A DNA stretch of 64,000 nt from Vogesella aquatica (GTDB taxonomy: Bacteria > Pseudomonadota > Gammaproteobacteria > Burkholderiales > Chromobacteriaceae), in the NCBI RefSeq assembly GCF_028548455.1, contig NZ_JAQQLF010000024.1:1-64000 (forward strand), in the 5' to 3' direction. The notes below the pieces were generated by a model, which worked only from the letters and a program-made list of their open reading frames with translations, made no database searches and was not told the DNA's origin. The translations under genes and the position numbers were made by a program. This document shows, piece after piece, positions 1-8,876 of this stretch. How positions within the stretch are numbered: the first letter of the stretch is position 1; every line of letters starts with the position of its first letter.

Positions 1-52
1 CCAGCAAGCTGTCCAGTAGTGCGTCAGGTACGTTGTGATTTTTCGAGCTCAT
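1..52 (-). CDS. IS256-family transposase, N-terminal fragment (cut by window edge)
   Basis: Reading leftward from position 52 an ATG is preceded by a perfect GGAGG six bases upstream. The 17 visible codons (MSSKNHNVPDALLDSLL) resemble the N-terminus of IS256-type DDE transposases. The rest lies outside the window. The assignment rests on this short start plus the IS-end-like sequence just upstream, so it is moderate. It would mark the left limit of the mobile, lower-GC part of the window. Confidence 0.55.
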   Translation of the reverse strand, partial: MSSKNHNVPDALLDSLL

Positions 53-118
53 TGTGCCTCCAGACTAGGTAGCAGTTTCCTGCCAAATGTCCGTTTACAC
101 AAAATTCAGTACACGCCC
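1..118. mobile_element. End of an IS256-like insertion sequence
   Basis: About 40-65 bases upstream of the transposase start lies an AT-rich stretch (92-118, containing TTTACACAAAATTCAGTACA) of the kind found in terminal inverted repeats of IS256-group elements. The other end is outside the window, so the repeat cannot be paired and no target duplication can be checked. Confidence 0.5.
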
Positions 119-229
119 GCTTCTCGGCCAAAGCAGGCCTTTTCATGCCCGATAGAAAATGGCTGCTTTCATTTTAGAAGCAGCCGAGAAGGTTACTAAT
201 GAACGAGAGGCAATTTATCCCGGGACAAA

Positions 230-1156
230 CTACTTGGTCTCACGCTTAATCTCGCCAATACCTTGTTGGTATGTTGTCACGACAAAGTCGGGGAAGCGGC
301 GCTTGAATTTGCTCGAATCAAACAGGTTGTCGCGCTCATAGCGGGGAAGCAACTCCCGAACTTCCCTTGCCGGCTTGGAGAACAAGCCAAAAATGGCAAA
401 GGCCCACTTGCCAATTACCGAGTAAGAAGGCGCGTTTCCAAATGCCGCAGTCGCCATGGTGACGAACTGCCTGTAGGTTGGCTGGTCATCGCAACAAGGT
501 AAGTGCCATGTTTGTCCAAACGCGTCCGGGGTGTTGCCTAGCGCTGCCAATGCTCTACTCGCATCCGGCGTCCAGATGAGGGTTCGCTTTGTGTCATCAC
601 GCACGGGAACACGAGGCGCCTTACCTTGCTTAAGATTGTCAAAGATGAGGGTGTTTGTAATGCTTTGCGTGATGCCAGGGCCATAAAACTCGGGAGCTCG
701 CCCAATGACGACGGGTATCTCCCCCCGTGCCATCTCCTGCAGCACCATAGCGGCCATGTCCGCACGTATTTTGCCTTTTCGGCCAACCGGTTCGAAAGAT
801 GTCTCTTCCGTAAGAAGCCTATCGTCCTGCGGGTACATGTAAGTATTGTCAAAATAGACAAACTTGGCACCTTCAGCCCGGCACGCATCAATAGCGTTCC
901 TTAGCATTGAGGGGAACTGTGCCTCCCAAAGCGCTGTGTCCGGTGGCAGACCAGCGGTGAAATAGACAATTTCACTTCCCTTGACCGCCTCACGTGTCTG
1001 ACTAGCATCAAGCAGGTTGGCTGGCATCAACATGTCGGTAGCGTTGACCTTGCGCGGGTTGCGACTGACAAGCCGTATATCATGGGTGTACTTGTTGTGT
1101 AGCTCGCGGGCAAGTTCTACTGCGATCTGGCCATTGGCGCCAAGGATTGTTTGCAT
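230..1156 (-). CDS. NmrA-like / NAD(P)-dependent epimerase family protein
   Basis: About 308 residues from the ATG at 1156 (MQTILGANGQIAVEL). The start contains a dinucleotide-binding GANGQI glycine motif in the first beta strand, as in atypical/extended SDR and NmrA-like proteins. An upstream in-frame ATG at 1198 would add 14 residues of unlikely sequence. The mid region has YFDNTYMYP in the place of the SDR active-site Tyr segment. The substrate is unknown. It is the last gene of a minus-strand group with a MerR regulator (12-54 bases upstream, depending on start) and a DJ-1-like gene, so it may belong to a redox or electrophile response. Confidence 0.75.
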   Translation of the reverse strand: MQTILGANGQIAVELARELHNKYTHDIRLVSRNPRKVNATDMLMPANLLDASQTREAVKGSEIVYFTAGLPPDTALWEAQFPSMLRNAIDACRAEGAKFVYFDNTYMYPQDDRLLTEETSFEPVGRKGKIRADMAAMVLQEMARGEIPVVIGRAPEFYGPGITQSITNTLIFDNLKQGKAPRVPVRDDTKRTLIWTPDASRALAALGNTPDAFGQTWHLPCCDDQPTYRQFVTMATAAFGNAPSYSVIGKWAFAIFGLFSKPAREVRELLPRYERDNLFDSSKFKRRFPDFVVTTYQQGIGEIKRETK

Positions 1157-1210
1157 GATTGGTCTGACATCCTGAAAAATGGGTTGAGATTGCGGCATCC
1201 GTGCTGTGCC

Positions 1211-1624
1211 TTATTTATCGATGGTGATACCCATGCTGGCTATCACTCGGGCAGCATTAAGCTTGCAATCCATGTCTTCCGGCTTGGATTCAATCAACTG
1301 AATCAGCGATTGAATATGCGCTTTGTTCTGAGTCAGTCGCACCTGCAATGTCTCAATGTCCGCGACCTTGCGTTGCAGTGTGGCAATCAATGCGTCGTGC
1401 TGCCAAGAGGAAACATCCGCAGGTAATAATTGCTTGATTTCATCCAGCGAGAAACCGGCCTGCTGTGCATCACTGATGATGGTCAGTACTGCCACAGCCT
1501 CTGGAGGGTAGTCGCGGTAGCCATTCGCCTGCCTACTTGCCACCTTCAGCAGGCCCCTGGATTCATAAAAGCGGATTGCCGAAGCCGCCATGCCGGTACG
1601 CTTGGCCAGTTCTCCGATTTTCAT
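1211..1624 (-). CDS. MerR-family transcriptional regulator
   Basis: 137 residues. The N-terminus (MKIGELAKRTGMAASAIRFY) is the canonical MerR winged-helix DNA-binding start, followed by the ESRGLL and NGYRDY wing motifs. The long dimerisation helix follows, including repeated Leu/Gln heptads near residues 80-115. No Cys cluster typical of SoxR or metal sensors is seen, so it is likely an organic-ligand or stress sensor. It sits 36 bases downstream of the DJ-1-like gene and is probably co-transcribed with it and the NmrA-like gene. MerR proteins usually act on elongated-spacer promoters; the divergent 2452-2741 interval is the obvious place to look. Confidence 0.88.
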   Translation of the reverse strand: MKIGELAKRTGMAASAIRFYESRGLLKVASRQANGYRDYPPEAVAVLTIISDAQQAGFSLDEIKQLLPADVSSWQHDALIATLQRKVADIETLQVRLTQNKAHIQSLIQLIESKPEDMDCKLNAARVIASMGITIDK

Positions 1625-1660
1625 ACTGTTCCTTACTGAAACATATACTTGGTGACGGGT

Positions 1661-2452
1661 TTACGGCTGCTTTAGGTTTTGCAATGCGGCCAACAATGCT
1701 TGAGCTACTTCTTTGCTGGAGCCTGGGTTCTGCCCGGTAACAAAACGGCCATCTGTCAGCACAAAGCTGCTGAACGGGATGAGCGATTTTTCGTAGCGGG
1801 CGCCCCTGGCTTCCATCTCGCTCTGCAGCATATAGGGCACCTGATCTTTTACCCCGGACAGCGTTTCTTCCAGATTGGAAAACCCCGTGACGCGATGGCC
1901 GGCAATTAGCGGCGTGCCGTCATCCGTTTCTAGATCCAGCAGACCGGCCGCACCATGACACACCGACGACACAATGCCGCCATGACGATAGACGCTTTCG
2001 GCGATGCGTTTGAGTTCCCTGCTGTCACGGAAGTCCCACATCGTGCCGTGACCGCCTGTGTAGAAGATCGCGCGATAGCCTGTAGGGTCGACTTCGGCCG
2101 CCGCCTTGGTCGATTGCAACCGCACCAAGAAAGCCGGGTTATGCAGATGCGCCTTGGCCGCAGTATCCAGATACAGCCAGCCCAAGCTGCGCTCGTCCAA
2201 TGGCACGGTACCACCACGTGGACTGACGAAATCCACGGTGTAGCCTGCATTGATCAGAACATCGTAAACGTGGGTCAGCTCGGTTAGCCACAGTCCAGTG
2301 CGGTCGTTCCTACTCGGATAGTGGTCATGATTAGTCATCACCACAAGCACCTTGCCAGCATTGGTAGACATGTTGGTGGTCGATTCAGCGATAGCGGTTT
2401 TCATCATAAATAGCGAGAGGGCGAGCAGGGCAAGCTGTTTGAAAATGGACAT
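1661..2452 (-). CDS. Exported DJ-1/PfpI-family (type 1 glutamine amidotransferase-like) protein
   Basis: 263 residues from the ATG at 2452. The first about 22 residues (MSIFKQLALLALSLFMMKTAIA) form a hydrophobic signal peptide, then a DJ-1/Hsp31-type fold begins (KVLVVMTNHDHYP). The nucleophile elbow is SSVCHGAAG, with Cys followed by His as in this superfamily, and a downstream Glu/Asp-rich lid. Longer in-frame starts to 2566 would put an unlikely leader before the signal peptide. Family members act as chaperones, glyoxalases or deglycases; export makes this an envelope version. It is first in an operon with MerR and the NmrA-like gene and divergent from the OYE gene. Confidence 0.8.
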   Translation of the reverse strand: MSIFKQLALLALSLFMMKTAIAESTTNMSTNAGKVLVVMTNHDHYPSRNDRTGLWLTELTHVYDVLINAGYTVDFVSPRGGTVPLDERSLGWLYLDTAAKAHLHNPAFLVRLQSTKAAAEVDPTGYRAIFYTGGHGTMWDFRDSRELKRIAESVYRHGGIVSSVCHGAAGLLDLETDDGTPLIAGHRVTGFSNLEETLSGVKDQVPYMLQSEMEARGARYEKSLIPFSSFVLTDGRFVTGQNPGSSKEVAQALLAALQNLKQP

Positions 2453-2740
2453 GGGTAATACCCTTCGAATCATAGAATATTCCACCACGTCATCAGGCCA
2501 GATACGACAGCCTGCCAGAAATGATGGCAAGCACCATGCTAAGCTTAAAGTAAACTTTAATGTCAACAGCTAGATTTCCAGTCCTGACTGCCGGCGAGAC
2601 TGTGGCGAGATGGCTGACAAAATGCCAACTTAGTCCATGGCAAGCATCAGGCGGCGGCGACGCGTTTTTTCTCGATCTTGGCTTGACCTTCAAGTTGGCT
2701 TTAATCCTATCGTGCAGTTTCCTCTACCCGGGAGACCACG

Positions 2741-3979
2741 ATGACACCCTTCACTTCCCTGACCCTGCCCAATGGCACTCAACTGCCGAACCGCCTTGCC
2801 AAAGCTGCCATGGAGGAAAACATGGCCGACGAGGATCATGCACCCTCCGCTGATCTGATCCGCTTGTACCACACTTGGGCGGAAGGCGGTGCTGGTCTGT
2901 TGATTACCGGTAATGTCATGGTGGATCGTCACGCCATGACCGGTCCGGGTGGCGTAGTGCTGGAGTCAGCGCAATTCGGCGCCCGCTTTGAACAGTGGTC
3001 GGCCGCTGGCCGTGCGCAGGACGCACAAGTCTGGATGCAGATTAACCACCCTGGCCGCCAGATGCCGGCTGCACTGGGTCAGAAAGCCATTGCGCCATCG
3101 GCTGTGGCGCTGGATCTGGGTAATTTCTCCAAACAGTTTGAGCTACCACGCGCCATGACGGAGGCTGACATTACCGAGGTGAAGTCTCGCTTTGTCCACA
3201 CAGCACAGTTGGCCGCACGCTTCGGCTTCAACGGCGTGCAGATCCACGCCGCACATGGCTATCTGCTCAGTCAGTTTCTGTCGCCCATCACCAACCAGCG
3301 CAAAGATAACTGGGGTGGCAGTATTGAGAACCGTGCCCGGTTGTTGTTGGATATCATCCGAGAGATACGCGCAGCGGTAAGTCCCGACTTTTCCGTTTCG
3401 GTAAAGCTCAACTCCGCCGATTTCCAGCGTGGTGGCTTCAGCACCGATGATGCCAAACAGGTGGTTGCGATGTTGAACCCGCTGGGGGTGGACCTGATCG
3501 AACTGTCGGGTGGTAGCTACGAAGCACCCGCTATGCACGGCAAGGCCCGCGATGGCCGTACGCTGGCGCGCGAAGCCTACTTCCTCGAGTTTGCCTGCGA
3601 CATCGTCGCCGTTGCCCGGATGCCCATCATGGTAACCGGCGGTATCCGCCGCTATCCAGTGGTGGAACAGGTACTGCAAAGCGGTATTGCCATGGCCGGC
3701 ATGGCCACTGCACTGGCGATAGATCCAAGGCTCCCCCGCACTTGGCACGTTGACACCACGGCGACTTCCTTGCTGCGTGCCATTCCATGGAAAAACAAGG
3801 TATTAGCATCGCTGGCGTATATGGCGATGGTGAAGTACCAGATGAGCCGTCTTAGCCGGGGTAAACGCCCCCGTCCCGATGTTGCTCCAGCAATAGCGCT
3901 GGCACAGCAGCAGTGGGATACCACATTCAAGAATTACCGTTACCGCCGCTGGATAAATGCTCAAGCCGTAGCTGCATGA
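2741..3979 (+). CDS. NADH:flavin oxidoreductase, old yellow enzyme (OYE) family
   Basis: 412 residues preceded by GGGAGACCACG. FMN-dependent TIM-barrel reductase: N-terminal LPNRLAKAAMEE (flavin-binding first strand), a glycine-rich segment with NHPGRQMP, the HxAH segment (IHAAHGYLLSQFLSP) that positions the substrate, and the conserved NxRxDxWGGSxxNR loop. C-terminal GG..R phosphate site is seen as VTGGIRRYP. The long C-terminal tail with LLRAIPWKNK is typical of the NADH oxidase-like subgroup. The likely role is reduction of alpha,beta-unsaturated carbonyls. It runs 19 bases ahead of an aldehyde dehydrogenase and is divergent from the DJ-1/MerR operon, suggesting a joint response to reactive aldehydes or enones. 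Confidence 0.9.
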   Translation: MTPFTSLTLPNGTQLPNRLAKAAMEENMADEDHAPSADLIRLYHTWAEGGAGLLITGNVMVDRHAMTGPGGVVLESAQFGARFEQWSAAGRAQDAQVWMQINHPGRQMPAALGQKAIAPSAVALDLGNFSKQFELPRAMTEADITEVKSRFVHTAQLAARFGFNGVQIHAAHGYLLSQFLSPITNQRKDNWGGSIENRARLLLDIIREIRAAVSPDFSVSVKLNSADFQRGGFSTDDAKQVVAMLNPLGVDLIELSGGSYEAPAMHGKARDGRTLAREAYFLEFACDIVAVARMPIMVTGGIRRYPVVEQVLQSGIAMAGMATALAIDPRLPRTWHVDTTATSLLRAIPWKNKVLASLAYMAMVKYQMSRLSRGKRPRPDVAPAIALAQQQWDTTFKNYRYRRWINAQAVAA

Positions 3980-3998
3980 TCACATCGACAGGTGAAAT

Positions 3999-5441
3999 AT
4001 GACGACTCCCCATGAAGTAACTCCCCAAGCCTGCATGATCGATACCCTGCAGCGACAGCGTGCGGCATTTCTTCGAGATGGCACCCCCGACCTTGCTAGG
4101 CGACGTCAACACCTTGCAACACTACGCACCGCAGTGTTGGCGTACCGGACGGAAGTGGCGGCGGCTATCAGCGTAGACTTCGGTAACCGCTCACGGCATG
4201 AAACGGCCATCATGGAGCTGACAGGCGCGATCCAGTCCATAGACTATCTGTCGCGCAGACTGCGCCGCTTCATGCAACCGCAACGACGGCATGTCAGCAT
4301 TTTCTACAGGGCAGGCAGTGCCCATGTCGAGTACCAGCCCAAAGGCGTCATCGGCATCATGGCACCGTGGAACTATCCGCTTGCCCTCACCATCATCCCG
4401 CTGGCTACCGCGCTAGCTGCTGGCAATCGTGCCATGATCAAACCATCGGAACTAACGCCGCATACTAGCGACACCATCCAGAGGCTGCTGGCCGACTGTT
4501 TCGAGCCGGATGAAGTAGCCGTCATCCAGGGCGGTGCTGAAGCAGGAGCCGCATTCAGTGGACTTCCCTTCGATCATCTGCTGTTTACCGGCAGTACTGC
4601 CGTTGGTCGCAAGGTCATGCAGGCGGCCAGCGAGCACTTGGTGCCGCTTACCCTGGAGCTAGGTGGCAAGAGCCCGGCCGTGATTGCCCGTGGTCATGTC
4701 AACCGACAGAACATAAGCAGTCTGGTTTACGGCAAGCTATCCAATGCCGGCCAGACCTGTGTCGCGCCCGACTATGCATTGGTACATGAGAGCGACCTAG
4801 ACAACCTCATCAGCCTCTACACATCCACCGTGGCAGACTTCTATCCAGCTGGTCCGACCAGTGTGGACTACACCTCCATCATTAGTCAGCGTCACTTTGA
4901 CCGGCTGACCAGCCTGGTAGAGGATGCGCAGCGCCAGGGCGCTCGCGTCATCACGGCCGGCGTGGCACCGGAGAGCGCAGTACTGCGGGCACGCAGCTTT
5001 GCTCCCATGCTGCTAGTGAATGTGGATGAGCAGATGGCGGTGATGCAGGAGGAGATCTTTGGTCCCATCCTGCCGGTGCGTACATACCGCACCATGGGCG
5101 ATGTCATCGGCTATATCAATGCCGGGCCCCGTCCGCTGGCGCTATATTACTTCGGTACTCAAGACGCAGATTGCCGGGCACTCCTGGACAGGACGACTTC
5201 CGGCAATGTCGGCATCAACAACACCCTGATGCATGTGGCCCAGGACGACTTACCATTTGGCGGTATCGGCCCGAGTGGCATGGGCGCCTACCATGGTATC
5301 GAGGGCTTCCGCGCCATGAGCCATGCTAAGGGCGTTTATGTGCAAGGGCGCTGGAGCTTTCCACGTCTGCTGCATGCCCCTTTTGGCAAGCTAGCGGAGC
5401 TGGCGATACGGGTGACACTCGGACCAGCTGAAAACCGGTAG
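3999..5441 (+). CDS. Aldehyde dehydrogenase, coniferyl-aldehyde-dehydrogenase type
   Basis: 480 residues. NAD(P)-dependent ALDH superfamily: the PWNYPL segment near residue 125, the Rossmann FTGSTAVG near residue 195, catalytic Glu in LELGGKSP and catalytic Cys in NAGQTCVAPDY. The C-terminal PFGGIGPSGMGAYHG and absence of a long C-terminal oligomerisation extension match coniferyl aldehyde dehydrogenases, which oxidise phenylpropanoid or medium-chain aldehydes. It starts 19 bases after the OYE gene and is probably co-transcribed. A strong intrinsic terminator follows 74 bases downstream. The substrate is inferred from family resemblance only. Confidence 0.88.
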   Translation: MTTPHEVTPQACMIDTLQRQRAAFLRDGTPDLARRRQHLATLRTAVLAYRTEVAAAISVDFGNRSRHETAIMELTGAIQSIDYLSRRLRRFMQPQRRHVSIFYRAGSAHVEYQPKGVIGIMAPWNYPLALTIIPLATALAAGNRAMIKPSELTPHTSDTIQRLLADCFEPDEVAVIQGGAEAGAAFSGLPFDHLLFTGSTAVGRKVMQAASEHLVPLTLELGGKSPAVIARGHVNRQNISSLVYGKLSNAGQTCVAPDYALVHESDLDNLISLYTSTVADFYPAGPTSVDYTSIISQRHFDRLTSLVEDAQRQGARVITAGVAPESAVLRARSFAPMLLVNVDEQMAVMQEEIFGPILPVRTYRTMGDVIGYINAGPRPLALYYFGTQDADCRALLDRTTSGNVGINNTLMHVAQDDLPFGGIGPSGMGAYHGIEGFRAMSHAKGVYVQGRWSFPRLLHAPFGKLAELAIRVTLGPAENR

Positions 5442-5514
5442 CACGCAGTATTCAGTGGCGTCCCAAATCCGAGAGATTTTTTTATCAGTGCACACTCCCT
5501 CTGTACTGCGTTTT

Positions 5515-5540
5515 GGCCAGCATCATGCTGGCCATTTTTT
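5515..5540 (+). terminator. Rho-independent terminator after OYE-ALDH pair
   Basis: GGCCAGCA / TGCTGGCC stem of 8 bp with a 3-base loop, followed by A and six T. The remaining 5442-5870 gap is AT-richer, with no convincing gene. It probably contains the promoter of the downstream secreted protein. Confidence 0.85.
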
Positions 5541-5870
5541 ATGGCCTGCTGTAACTGAGCATTTTCATTCGAATGAAATTCGAATCCAGCTATGTCGCTT
5601 TTTTATTTGCAAAGCAGGCTCGCAGCGATATTGCTTTTTTACAACATGGTACCCGAAAAACATCCAACCTCTACTTGAGCATAAAGCAACCTTGAAGGTT
5701 ACGCTGCCATGTGGCTGGCCGAACTGACGTCCCGATACTACGGTTTTTTATTCTGGCCAGTACAAAATTCGCAAGAGTGGAAGAGTGCTTCAACTAATGT
5801 ATTCCATCAAAAAAAGTAACCCATCCACATTGCTGATACGAACTTGAACTATTCATTAAAGGTGCCCACC

Positions 5871-6878
5871 ATGAGTATACGTTATACCGCCACAATAGTC
5901 GGCCTGCTGCTGAATATCGCTGCCACGCATGTCTGGGCGCAGGCTGGCGCAGTAAAAGAACAGACTGCCAAGGTCCCTATCAATATTGCCGGAAACGACG
6001 TCCCTGTACCGGCTGGTGGTCTGTACGACCGCTATCGCTCCAATCCGCCGTTATCGGTCATTGCCACGGAAGCTCCAGACGTTGATCTTAGTTGGTTCAA
6101 GGGTTTGAAAAAAGAGAAGGTCGATATCGGTTTTGAGTCTTACTCGCCAAACTTCTATTACAAAAACAGTAGAATCACCGCCGTATTTACGGCCGATATT
6201 GCCATGTTGAGAGAGTTGATGCCGGTCGCAGTACTGAAAGAAGTCCAGCCACTTCAAATATGGCCAGGCCGGGGGCTCGTTGCATTTACTGCTTATGCCT
6301 ACCACTATTGCGACAATGATAGCTATAACGAGGTCGCTCTCTCAATTATTACCAACAAACCCGGCCATTCCAATTTCGGTCCTTTAAGCTTGATTGGCCA
6401 GTCGCTGTCAAAAGATTTCTGGGGCTATGTCCTGAAACTGCCGGTAGATACCGAACTTGCAAGAGTTCGGGGCGTAGTTGGATACAACTTACCCAAATGG
6501 TTGACCAGTATTGATGTCAAGGACGGCGAACAGTCTCTTACCTTCTCTATCAAAGACAACAAAACCGGCAAAACCGACGTTGTTTTCGAGGGAAAAAAGC
6601 TGGCCGACCTATCGCGTGAGGTCGGCATGGTGAACAACGGTTTTATCAATCTGGATCAGCAGGGACGGCTGACCTATGGCCATGCCATATCACGCCAGCT
6701 TGCTTATGCCTCCAGCTCGAGTGCGGACGCAGCCAAGCTGGTGCTAAGTGATGGTAGCCTTTCCGGCTACATCAAGTCCTTGCAATTGGGGAAAATGGTG
6801 AAGTACGAGTATGTGCCAGAATTCCAAAGTGCTCTGTATGCTCCCGCACCATTGGCATCCCTTTTGAATAGTAATTAA
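5871..6878 (+). CDS. Exported acetoacetate-decarboxylase-fold protein
   Basis: About 335 residues from the ATG at 5871, which has AAAGGTG 6 bases upstream. An in-frame ATG at 5844 is poorer. Residues 1-24 form a signal peptide ending AATHVWAQA. The body resembles acetoacetate decarboxylase (ADC) family proteins, with the NEVALSIITN strand and the conserved YNLPKWLTSID segment. ADC enzymes use a Schiff-base Lys; several Lys lie in the expected central region but I cannot fix which aligns. Export to the periplasm is unusual for a decarboxylase, so it may act as a binder or hydrolase. It stands alone between a terminator and an IS element. Confidence 0.65.
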   Translation: MSIRYTATIVGLLLNIAATHVWAQAGAVKEQTAKVPINIAGNDVPVPAGGLYDRYRSNPPLSVIATEAPDVDLSWFKGLKKEKVDIGFESYSPNFYYKNSRITAVFTADIAMLRELMPVAVLKEVQPLQIWPGRGLVAFTAYAYHYCDNDSYNEVALSIITNKPGHSNFGPLSLIGQSLSKDFWGYVLKLPVDTELARVRGVVGYNLPKWLTSIDVKDGEQSLTFSIKDNKTGKTDVVFEGKKLADLSREVGMVNNGFINLDQQGRLTYGHAISRQLAYASSSSADAAKLVLSDGSLSGYIKSLQLGKMVKYEYVPEFQSALYAPAPLASLLNSN

Positions 6879-6919
6879 CCTTCACTCGGTGAATCGCCCC
6901 ACGTTTGCTCGATACGTTT

Positions 6920-6948
6920 GTGGCCGCTTCCAATCAGTAAGCGGCCAC
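6920..6948 (+). terminator. Hairpin downstream of the ADC-like gene
   Basis: GTGGCCGCTT and AAGCGGCCAC form a perfect 10-bp stem around a 9-base loop, 42 bases after the stop codon. There is no T run, so it may be a transcript-stabilising hairpin or a weak terminator. Confidence 0.45.
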
Positions 6949-7056
6949 CGCTCATCTAGAACTCGAACATCCGCTCCGGCCGGAAGTTGGTCATTCGCCA
7001 TATGCGATTCCGAGGTTCGTACTCCTAGGCACTAGATGGATTTTTATCCAAGCAGC

Positions 7057-8112
7057 TTATTCACTTGCACGTATTTCAGGTAAAAAATCGGGGTGCTTTT
7101 CAAGAATTCGCAATAGGAGGATGATAGCTTTGGGTGGGATTGCTTCCATGTCCAGTCCCGGACGATTACGCACCTGCTTTTTGAACAGTTCGGGATGTGA
7201 TTTCTGCCACTGTTTCATCGCCAGCAATGGTGTCTGATGCGCCAGCATCCTTTGCGGCAGATGCTGGTTGTACAACAAGACATAACGCAGCAGCGTCGCC
7301 TCCAGATCTTGCCCAGACTCAAAGCGGTGCGTGGCCAGCACCTCACTGATACGCCCGTTGAAGCGCTCTACCATGCCATTCGTTTGTGGGTGGCGAGGCT
7401 TGGTTAGCCGGTGCTCGATCGCCAGCGCCACGCACAGCTGATCGAATTCATGGTGACCGCTGGCCTGCTTCTGCTTATTGAACAGACGATCGGTGAACTC
7501 GCTACCGTTATCTGTCAGCAGGGTGCGGATGTGGCATGGGCTGGCTTTATGCAGCGCCGCCAAGAATTGCCTGGCCTCTTTCGCCGTCTTGCTCGGGCGT
7601 AGCTGGGCAAATACCCACCGGGTAGCGCGGTCGATGGCGACAAACAGATAGCGGCGCGAGGTTTCATCCGGCATTTGCGGCAAGTATTTGATATCCATGT
7701 GGAAATAGCCAGGCTCGTAGGCTTTGAATGGCTTGCTGGCCGGGGTGGTTGGCCGCGTATCCAGATCGCGCAAGTTACCTACGCCGTGCCGACGCAGACA
7801 GCGGTCCAGGCCGGAGCGGGAAACGTCCGGATTGAGGAATTCGCGTACGACGACCAGCAAATCGTCCAGGCCCAGACGGCAAAGCTTTCGCAGTTCAACC
7901 GCCACGATTTCTTGCGCCGGGCTGAGGGTAGTCTGCAGGCGGTGGGCGGTATGGGGCTGGTCCAACACGCTGTCGCGCTGCTTCCACTTGCGGATGGTGT
8001 GGATGCTGACATTGAAGCGTGCGGCCAACTCGGTAAGCGTGCCGACGGCGTGTTTGATTTCCTCGCGGATGGCGGGGGTGGTGCGGGCTTGTTTGTGCAG
8101 TTTGACGATCAT
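7057..8112 (-). CDS. IS481-family transposase
   Basis: 351 residues. The N-terminus has a helix-turn-helix region (TLTELAARFNVSIHTIRKWK), then a second HTH-like LGLDDLLVVVREF segment. The retroviral integrase (rve) DDE core follows: first Asp in HMDIKYLP, second Asp in LLTDNGSEF, and Glu in NGMVERFNGRISE. Full length for the family with no internal stop, so it may be active. It splits a solitary exported protein from an orphan immunity-like gene. Confidence 0.93.
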   Translation of the reverse strand: MIVKLHKQARTTPAIREEIKHAVGTLTELAARFNVSIHTIRKWKQRDSVLDQPHTAHRLQTTLSPAQEIVAVELRKLCRLGLDDLLVVVREFLNPDVSRSGLDRCLRRHGVGNLRDLDTRPTTPASKPFKAYEPGYFHMDIKYLPQMPDETSRRYLFVAIDRATRWVFAQLRPSKTAKEARQFLAALHKASPCHIRTLLTDNGSEFTDRLFNKQKQASGHHEFDQLCVALAIEHRLTKPRHPQTNGMVERFNGRISEVLATHRFESGQDLEATLLRYVLLYNQHLPQRMLAHQTPLLAMKQWQKSHPELFKKQVRNRPGLDMEAIPPKAIILLLRILEKHPDFLPEIRASE

Positions 8113-8213
8113 GGATTGGGTGCTCGGGAGAGTTGTAGCAGGATACCCATGACTTCTCGTGCTGTGTTCAGTTTGAGTAGCCGATTTCTTATATGATCGT
8201 CAGGGATGCGACA
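7057..8213 (-). mobile_element. IS481-family insertion sequence, left end not recognisable
   Basis: A complete transposase gene fills 7057-8112. The promoter-side end can be placed at 8213, where the minus strand begins TGTCGCATCCCTGACGATCA, a TGT start typical of IS481 ends. No matching inverted repeat is seen left of 7057, so the element may be truncated or its left end diverged. Confidence 0.7.
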
Positions 8214-8243
8214 CTTATCCGGGGTACGGGCTGAGTTTGTTCT

Positions 8244-8624
8244 TTAGGGTACATAAATCATGTAAACCTTAAACAGGTAATCATGGTCTTTCTCGTAAAC
8301 CCGCAACTGCAAAACCAGATCGCTTCGCCCCTCTTCGACTGTAAAAAGATCAATAAGCACATCCCAAAAATCCCCAGCCCACTGACACTGCGATGTGTCC
8401 CAGGTTTTTTCTGGCAGTGTTGTTAAACTTGCGCCATATGTAGCAATACTCTCCTCAAGCTCTAGCGCAGTACTCTGCGATATGGGAAGAACATTGCTAA
8501 TGCCTGTTGAAAGGGAGTAATCACCGTCAGAAAAGGCATCAACTATTTTATGAATTGTTTCCCGCCAGATGTCTGGGATAAATGTGGGGCTGTCCAGATC
8601 TTTTGAAATATTAACGACACTCAT
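8244..8624 (-). CDS. Small acidic orphan protein, possibly DUF7668/immunity-like
   Basis: 126 residues with AAAGGTATCAGCC ahead of the ATG. It lacks a signal peptide or membrane segment. Visible landmarks are LPEKTWDTSQCQW, WDVLIDLFTVEEGRSDLVL and a C-terminal YMIYVP. This pattern (W, DL.T.EEG.SDL, VYVP ending) resembles a small conserved family that I associate with DUF7668; such orphans near decayed toxin-like genes are often immunity proteins. That role is inference from the neighbouring ParB-like pseudogene, the IS element and the low GC. No partner toxin is intact. Confidence 0.55.
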   Translation of the reverse strand: MSVVNISKDLDSPTFIPDIWRETIHKIVDAFSDGDYSLSTGISNVLPISQSTALELEESIATYGASLTTLPEKTWDTSQCQWAGDFWDVLIDLFTVEEGRSDLVLQLRVYEKDHDYLFKVYMIYVP

Positions 8625-8761
8625 TGGCTGATACCTTTCTTACGTGTATTGCAGTGGCAAGCATTTGCATGCCTCGATATGATTTCCCTGTGCAGTGCAT
8701 TCTCCATCTGCTCAACACTGTATGTGATATCGATCCGGATTTGTTTGATCAATTTTGGTAA

Positions 8762-8794
8762 GTAGCCTGGATAAGGCGCAGCCGCATCCGGGGA
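8762..8794. repeat. GTAGCC-GGATAA...GCATCCGGGG intergenic repeat, copy 1
   Basis: GTAGCCTGGATAAGGCGCAG followed by CCGCATCCGGGG. A close relative occurs at 62801-62832. CCGGAT/ATCCGG gives partial dyad symmetry. It resembles a short intergenic repeat common in proteobacteria. Confidence 0.55.
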
Positions 8795-8876
8795 GATATC
8801 GCGCCCAAATGCAAGCGCATGATTGTATTGGGGTGCAGTACGCGGCTATTTCCCAGCATGCATCCCAACTACCCCC

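Noticed and set aside
159-341. 60-residue frame near the left edge
   Set aside because: Overlaps the end of the NmrA-like gene on the other strand, no ribosome site, no family resemblance.
5455-5727. 90-residue plus-strand frame after the aldehyde dehydrogenase
   Set aside because: It runs straight through the terminator hairpin, has no ribosome site and no recognisable domain.
6948-7056. Left inverted repeat of the IS481 element
   Set aside because: I looked for the counterpart of TGTCGCATCCC to the left of the transposase and found no convincing match.
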